The notes under the pieces: generated by a model | Told to the model about the DNA's origin: nothing | What the model saw: the letters and a program-made list of their open reading frames with translations, nothing else | Database searches by the model: none | Origin: Anaeramoeba flamelloides | Lineage: Eukaryota; Metamonada; Anaeramoebidae | Direction of reading: 5' to 3' | Assembly: GCA_027625915.1 (NCBI GenBank) | Contig: JANTQA010000042.1 | Location: 5,654,001 to 5,718,000 of the forward strand | DNA length: 64,000 bases | Shown: positions 58,960 to 64,000 of the stretch, piece by piece | How positions within the stretch are numbered: position 1 is the first letter of the stretch | Layout: each line of letters begins with the position of its first letter | Translations under genes and position numbers: made by a program

Positions 58960-59235
58960 AAAATATTTCAAAAAAATGTAAAAAAAAAATTAAACCATTT
59001 TTGAAAAAAAATGAGTTATGACAAATTTCAATAAAAAAACTGACAATATGATAAAGCAAAAAACCGATTTTTTAAACAATCAAATACAATTATAACATTT
59101 CCCCATCTATTAGAAATTCTATCAAGATTAAACGCCTTTTGAAAAAAAAAATAGGATCAAAAAGAACAATATTAAGCACTAATTTTCACCCCCTTATGAA
59201 AAATATCAGATAATATTGAGACCAGAAACTTTGTA
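58960..59235 (+). mobile_element. TATAAG-ended element, fragment
   Basis: Shares with 61900-62160 the order ATTTCAATAAAAAAACTG, AACAATCAAAT with ATAACAT, GATCAAAAAGAACAAT and AATATCAGATAA. Both termini are missing. Confidence 0.5.
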
Positions 59236-59330
59236 ATATATTTTATTAAAGTAATTGCAGATGAACAAACAAATTGTATTTTCATATAAAATTAATAAAT
59301 GAAAACTGAAATTTTTGGATTGATAAATAA

Positions 59331-59685
59331 TGATATTATAATTGGGATTAATAAAAATATTTTAAAAAAATTATTACCAAATTTATAACAATTTTTTTTT
59401 CAAGATCAAATATTCATAAACATCATGAAATTGTTGAAAAATAATTCATTTTTTTTACAAAATTATCATTTTTTTTGGTATTTAAATTATTTCAAAATCA
59501 TAGGTTTTTTTGAACATTCTTTTTTACAGAATCAATATTTTAGATATTTTTTCAAAAAAATTTTTCTTTTTATTGAATTTTTTAAATTGTAGATTTAATT
59601 ATTATTTTGTAATTGAAACCTAGTGCATTGACCAATGAATTTACAAGAGAAAATATTTTTATTAAGGAACGACAAATTAAATAAA

Positions 59686-59724
<39 letters not shown>

Positions 59725-60170
59725 TACAGTAAAAGTTTTATTTTTTTGTGGTTATAAAATGTTAATAATTATGTATCAAGATTAAAATAAAATTGATTTT
59801 TTTGTTAAAATTAAGTGTTTAATAGGAATAATTTTCTAAAACTTCAATTTAAGAAATACAAAATAATTTGAAACAAGAATTTTTGTTTATTGCTTTGGAA
59901 TTAAATTAATGAATAATTCTTTTATTAGATAAAATATTGACTATAAATATTTCTAAAAATATAAATAAACCTTTAAAAATTATAAAAAAGTAATAAAATA
60001 ACACTTGTAATTTGGAAAAGTTTTTTTGTTAAATTGAATTTATCAATATAATGTATTCAGATTTTTGGTAAATTATTTTTTGATATATTGATCTCTTTTT
60101 CAATTATATTGTTTATTTTTATTTTGAGTTTTTAAAAAGTTCTAAATTTCAATAGGTTTTGTTTTAAAAG
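59331..60170. other. AT-rich spacer downstream of the 5S gene
   Basis: Holds an (AT)n run at about 59689-59721 and homopolymers. I see no gene. Confidence 0.45.
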
Positions 60171-60179
60171 AAAAAAAAA
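60171..60179 (-). terminator. Pol III T-run terminator of 5S rRNA
   Basis: Nine T residues on the minus strand start one base after the 3' end of the 5S gene, followed by C and four more T, as expected for RNA polymerase III termination. Confidence 0.85.
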
Positions 60180-60300
60180 GTATTCAGCACCAAGTGTTCG
60201 CGAGAGGTTCCCCATCTCACTAACTAGCTTAGCCCTCAATTCGTTGATCTTCTGGGTTCGGAATGTGTCCAGGATTATTAAATTGGGTATGGCCGAATAC
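60180..60300 (-). rRNA. 5S ribosomal RNA
   Basis: A 121-base gene on the minus strand. The 5' end GTATTCGGCCATACCC and 3' end GGTGCTGAATAC form a perfect nine-pair terminal stem (one G-U). GGCCATACC, CCGAACCCAGAAG in loop B/C, GGCTAAGC and TTAGTGAGATGGGGAACC (eukaryotic consensus TTAGTACTTGGATGGGAGACC) appear in the canonical order, so the internal Pol III control region is recognisable. It stands alone, not in an rDNA repeat: no other rRNA is nearby. The local sequence is far richer in GC than its surroundings. No repeat of this gene was noticed elsewhere in the window. Confidence 0.95.
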
Positions 60301-61204
60301 ACTTATTAAAAAACCATAGTATCATTTTATAAAATAAAGTTTTTCAATAGTAATTATTTTCATAAATTATGATTTTGTCTGTTAAGGGATTAAAGTTTCA
60401 TAAAAAGAAATAAAAAATTAAAATATGTGTCTATTTAATGGTCATCAACAGATATAACAAATTTTTAATATGATCTTTCAATATCTTTCCGAATAAATAA
60501 ATTCTTATAAAAATTTGAGTGTAATTTTGGGTTGAAAAATACCAAAAAAATTTCCAGTAAAGTATGGTATGTTTTAAATTATTAAAACATCAAATTTTTG
60601 GTGTTTAGACAAACTTTTCAAAAAAAAAAAAAAAAATTTCTTTTTTGACAAAATTTCTAAAAAAAATTAATTAAATCACAAAACTTATAAAATTTTACCC
60701 AATGTTAAAAAATTTTTTTTATTTAAAGCACTGATACAATTTTTAATTATAAAATTTTCTTATAAGAAAATTATTAATAAATTCTATATATTATAATCTA
60801 TTCGTAAAAATTCAAAAAAACAAAAATTTTTAAAAGGTAATTAGGTTATTTACGGAGCAAAGTAATATATAGATAAATACCAATACTTTTTTACAAAGTT
60901 ATCAAGGTTTCATTTTTTTTTTCAAAAATTGTGTAATTATGCCAATAATTATTATCAAATATTTTTTATGGTTTAAATTGAACCCAGTTTGGTTTCTTCA
61001 AAAATATTTTGCTGTAAAAAAGATGTTCAAAATTTGAAAATATTCATTTTTTCATTTTCAAACAAAACCTTTCATGTAACTGTCATTACGAAAGATAAAT
61101 ATATTTTTATTGAATTTTAAATGTCTTCAAAAATAATGTTTTCCTTTAAAGTCTCAGATTTAACTCTATGAATGAAATATCACCGAATAATTTTCTTCTT
61201 TTTT
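60301..61204. other. AT-rich region upstream of the 5S gene
   Basis: No TATA-like element was distinguishable from the AT-rich background, and I see no gene. Confidence 0.4.
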
Positions 61205-62340
61205 TATAAGGTATTTCCCAAAAAGTGGGTATTTTTTTTTACATTTCATAAAAAATCATCTTTTTTTAGTGGAGTTATTCGTTAATTGATAATATCAGAT
61301 TAAGTTTAATATTAATATTAATTAAATCAATACTAAGGTATTTATTCCAAAATAAACTCTTTTTCAGTCAAAGGGGCCCAGTTTTATTGAAGAAATGGAA
61401 GACATTCTATGAGTTTAATTCATTACTTTTATCAAACTCAAATTTTCAATTTTTAGATCAAAATCATTTTTTCTCATTTTGGAAAATTTTGTTTTTTTTT
61501 TTTCTTTTTGCTTTTTTTTTTTTTTTTTTTTTTAAAAATTAACTCTGAAAAAAAAATGTTTGAAAAACGAAATAAACATTAAGAAAAGTTGAGCTTTGTA
61601 TGTTCTTTTAAAATTCATACATTTACAAGTCAAAAAACTTATTATCAACAATTTTAATTTCCTAAAGAAATTGAGAATTTTGCATGAAGCCTTCCAATGA
61701 ATGGGGCCCAAAAAATTTTTTACCATTTTTTTTTTTTGAAATTTATGGTTTGTTCAGGTGTTTCTTTTATAATTATGGACTCTAAGATGAAGTTTATTAT
61801 TTCTCGTATTTCTAAACAATCTAAGTTTGGTTGATTCTTAAAAATAAGTGACTTTTTCATTTTTGGCTGGGCCCCTTTGAGTGAAATGGAGTTTATGTTC
61901 GTTGAAATATTTCCAAAAAATGAAAAAAAAAAACAAATACCATTTTTGTTGAAAACAATGTACGACCATTTTCAATAAAAAAAATGGAAATATGGAAAAG
62001 GTACAAATGATTTTTTGAACAATCAAATGTAGTTATATGTTTTCGATTTTATTTGAAAAATTTTTGAAATTAGACAAGTTATGAAAACGATTTTTCGATC
62101 AAAAAGAACAATAATAAATACCAATTTTCATCCCAAAAAAAGATCAGATAAAATCAAGATCAAAAAATTTAATATCTTTTATTTATGTAATACAATACTA
62201 AGAAAAAAATTGAATTATTATCAAGAATCAATAAATAGCAGTTAATGATTTTGTATATTTAAATACTTTTTTTTAGATAATTGAGTTTAATAAATATATT
62301 ATAAAATAAATTTGCCCCATTTTCTTGGAAATAGCTTATA
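61205..62340 (+). mobile_element. TATAAG-ended element carrying a nested insertion
   Basis: The left end TATAAGGTATTTCCCAAAAA with GTGGG matches the inverse of the right end (GCCCCATTTTCTTGG followed by AAATAGCTTATA). Comparison with the uninterrupted copy at 48589-49182 shows that 61348-61897 was inserted later. No transposase frame is visible outside or inside the nested part. Confidence 0.7.
61348..61897. mobile_element. Nested AATAAACTC-ended inverted-repeat element
   Basis: The left end ATAAACTCTTTTTCAGTC with AAAGGGGCCCAG is the near-perfect inverse of CTGGGCCCCTTT with GAGTGAAATGGAGTTTAT at the right (arms about 30 bases). The GGGGCCC core is striking in this AT-rich DNA. A fragment of another copy is at 18170-18316. 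No gene is recognisable inside. Confidence 0.7.
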
Positions 62341-62684
62341 ATTATTTAGTTTTATCTAAAATTTCAATAAGTTACTTTATACTTTCTCTCTTTTTATATC
62401 TTTTCTCAGCAGACAAGTGCTATTATTTCCCATTATTTTTTCACATGTGCCTTCGGTAAATATAATTTTTTAAGAAACATTTTTTATTTTTTGAAAGGCA
62501 TGAAATTAAAAAATTATTTTTCCAAAACAAATAATAAGACTTTCAATTAGTTAGTATTCTCATTAATTCACTTAGAAATCGAACCACAATTTCTTAAAAA
62601 CAATACATCTTCCAAAATGAATTTTGAATTCTATTCAAGAATAATAAATTAGTTTATTTGGAGTGAAATAATTTAATAACTGTC

Positions 62685-63920
62685 TTTATTGTTTTGATTT
62701 GGAAACAATCACTTTGTTATGTTACGAGTTTGGCCTGGAAGAACGAGAAAGATGATATTGTTGAAAGTGATATAAGATGATATTGAGTAGTTCGAAGAAT
62801 GACGATTAATATCCTCTTAGAACCAGAACAATATCATATTTTGAGTCTGGAAGAGGATCCAAAACGAGGAATTATAACTGGTTATTTTTGAACAAATGAA
62901 ACAATATGAGATGCTATTTATTTTTTGGAACTTAGGATCTAACTCTAGACAAAAAGACAAAAACCAAAACAACTAATTTGTTATTTTTTTTTGGTACTGT
63001 GAATAACTTGTTCTTCAAAGGATCTTTTTCTCTCAATTTTGTTATCGAAAACATGAAGTTAAAATTTTACATTTTCATATATTGAGGATAAAACTTGGCT
63101 TAAAATCCAACAGAAACAAACTAGATCGTCCACTTTTCAATCAATCTCAATCTATCCTTTTATTTCATGCTAATTTAGAAATATCCGGAGGCGATCAAAC
63201 ATAAAACACCTGCATCTATTATGTATTCTTAACAGTAACTGATTTTCAAAATTCCTCTAAAAATTCTTGACTTGATGTGGTAAAAAATAAAATGTTTTTT
63301 TTTTTTTTATAATTTTTTTCTAAATTTGTAATTATGTTTTTTTCTCATTTTGAAATTCTACTATTAATGGCCTCTTGTCTTTTTTTTTGGAAGAAAAAAA
63401 CCAAACGCTTTTTTATTTTTTTTAAAAATTTTATTTTTCTCTTGAAAAAATATTAAAAAAAATATCAAAAATGATGCTATATTTTTCAGATCTACATCAC
63501 TTGATATATTCGATATTGATTTCTTTCGAACCAAAACCAAAAACGATGTTTGTTTTTCGGAATTGTTTTTTAATCAAATATCGAGAATTCATTCAATTTC
63601 CAACCTTTAAGGAAAAATTGATAGAATTTTTTCTTTGTCCCCTATGGATCAAATAATTGGGTTCCTTGTACCAAATTAATTTTCCAATTTTGTAAATCCT
63701 TGAGCACGGCGATCTTTTGGGATTTATGAGTTTAACAACGTTGCAAAAAAATTGGTTAAACTCTTCTAAAATAACTTTAAATAACATTTTTAAAGTTGAA
63801 TTTATTATTAAAATGCTTCCTATTTTACTCTAATAGAATTAAAATTAGAATATCAGAAAATTTTCGTACTTTGCCTAATTCCTAAAGGATTTCCCAAAAT
63901 CTTTCCACATTGGCTAAAAT
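62685..63920 (+). repeat. Hairpin-bearing dispersed repeat, second long copy
   Basis: Matches 8755-9930 along its whole length in the same direction, including ACAAACTAGATCGT, ATCCTTTTATTTC, TTGACTTGATGTGG-like and CTAAAGGATTTCCC. It runs close to the window edge; the remaining bases to 64000 show nothing further. Confidence 0.7.
62752..62837. other. Conserved hairpin, copy 2
   Basis: ATGATATTGTT at 62752 pairs with AACAATATCAT at 62827, and an inner AAGATGATATT pairs with AATATCCTCTT. The loop, around TTCGAA, is the reverse complement of the loop in copy 1. Confidence 0.7.
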
Positions 63921-64000
63921 ACTATCCCAAACTTTCCAGTGTTCTAATCACTTTCTTATCAGTATTTATGAGGAATTATATACTTGTAATTTTTACAAAT

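Noticed and set aside
1-64000. CRISPR arrays, tRNA genes, bacterial operons, plasmid or phage genes
   Set aside because: No regularly spaced direct repeats, no T-arm GTTCRANNC with acceptor stem, and clear eukaryotic gene structure throughout.

Overview
This is an AT-rich (by eye close to 80% A+T) eukaryotic nuclear segment, most likely from a free-living protist. The reasons are a Pol III-type 5S rRNA gene, GT-AG introns (AAG|GTAATA, GCC|GTAAGA and AAA|GTAAAA donors; TTAG and ATAG acceptors), lysine/glutamate/asparagine homopolymer tracts in proteins, and eukaryotic trafficking and tRNA genes. An amoebozoan or anaeramoebid-like organism would fit, but no sequence here fixes the lineage. The standard code works: every confident gene ends at TAA or TAG.

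Recognisable genes, left to right: the 3' exon of a MOB kinase activator (2026-2324, +); VPS8, a CORVET tether subunit, four exons over 6018-16911 (+); two paralogous two-pass membrane proteins with six conserved cysteines (23507-24073 and 32501-33067, both -); peptidyl-tRNA hydrolase PTH2 (37733-38401, +); the TRM9/ALKBH8-type tRNA wobble-uridine methyltransferase, two exons over 42303-46178 (+); a membrane pyrophosphatase proton/sodium pump (53469-55763, +); the last exon of a spartin/senescence-domain protein (58148-58580, -); and a complete 5S rRNA gene (60180-60300, -). VPS8 and its MOB neighbour have no obvious functional link; PTH2 and TRM9 both act on tRNA but are separated by repeats, so there is no operon-like logic.

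Most of the rest is mobile-element debris. The families seen are: (1) a piggyBac-like non-autonomous element with TTAA target duplications and TTAAGGGACTAGTAAA ends (21802-23211, 25932-27690, 34014-34790 truncated, 43223-44451), for which the window also holds an empty site; (2) decayed reverse-transcriptase elements (3606-5356, 11880-12940, 20225-21197 inverted); (3) a modular hairpin-array repeat (2560-3120 inverted, 19085-19510, 30950-31350, 36020-36840, with related arrays at 26880-27260 and 39105-39480); (4) a TATAAG-ended element (61205-62340, 48589-49182 and fragments) carrying a nested AATAAACTC-ended element; (5) a repeat of about 1.2 kb carrying a conserved hairpin (8755-9930, 62685-63920, part at 28250-28560); and (6) short foldback elements. 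A segmental duplication (about 21376-26700 against 31750-34790) created the two membrane-protein paralogs.

Two patterns stand out. Large introns of otherwise ordinary genes (5.85 kb in VPS8, 3.17 kb in TRM9) are filled with these elements. The membrane-protein pair differs almost only at amino-acid-changing sites, in discrete blocks, between stretches that look nucleotide-identical.
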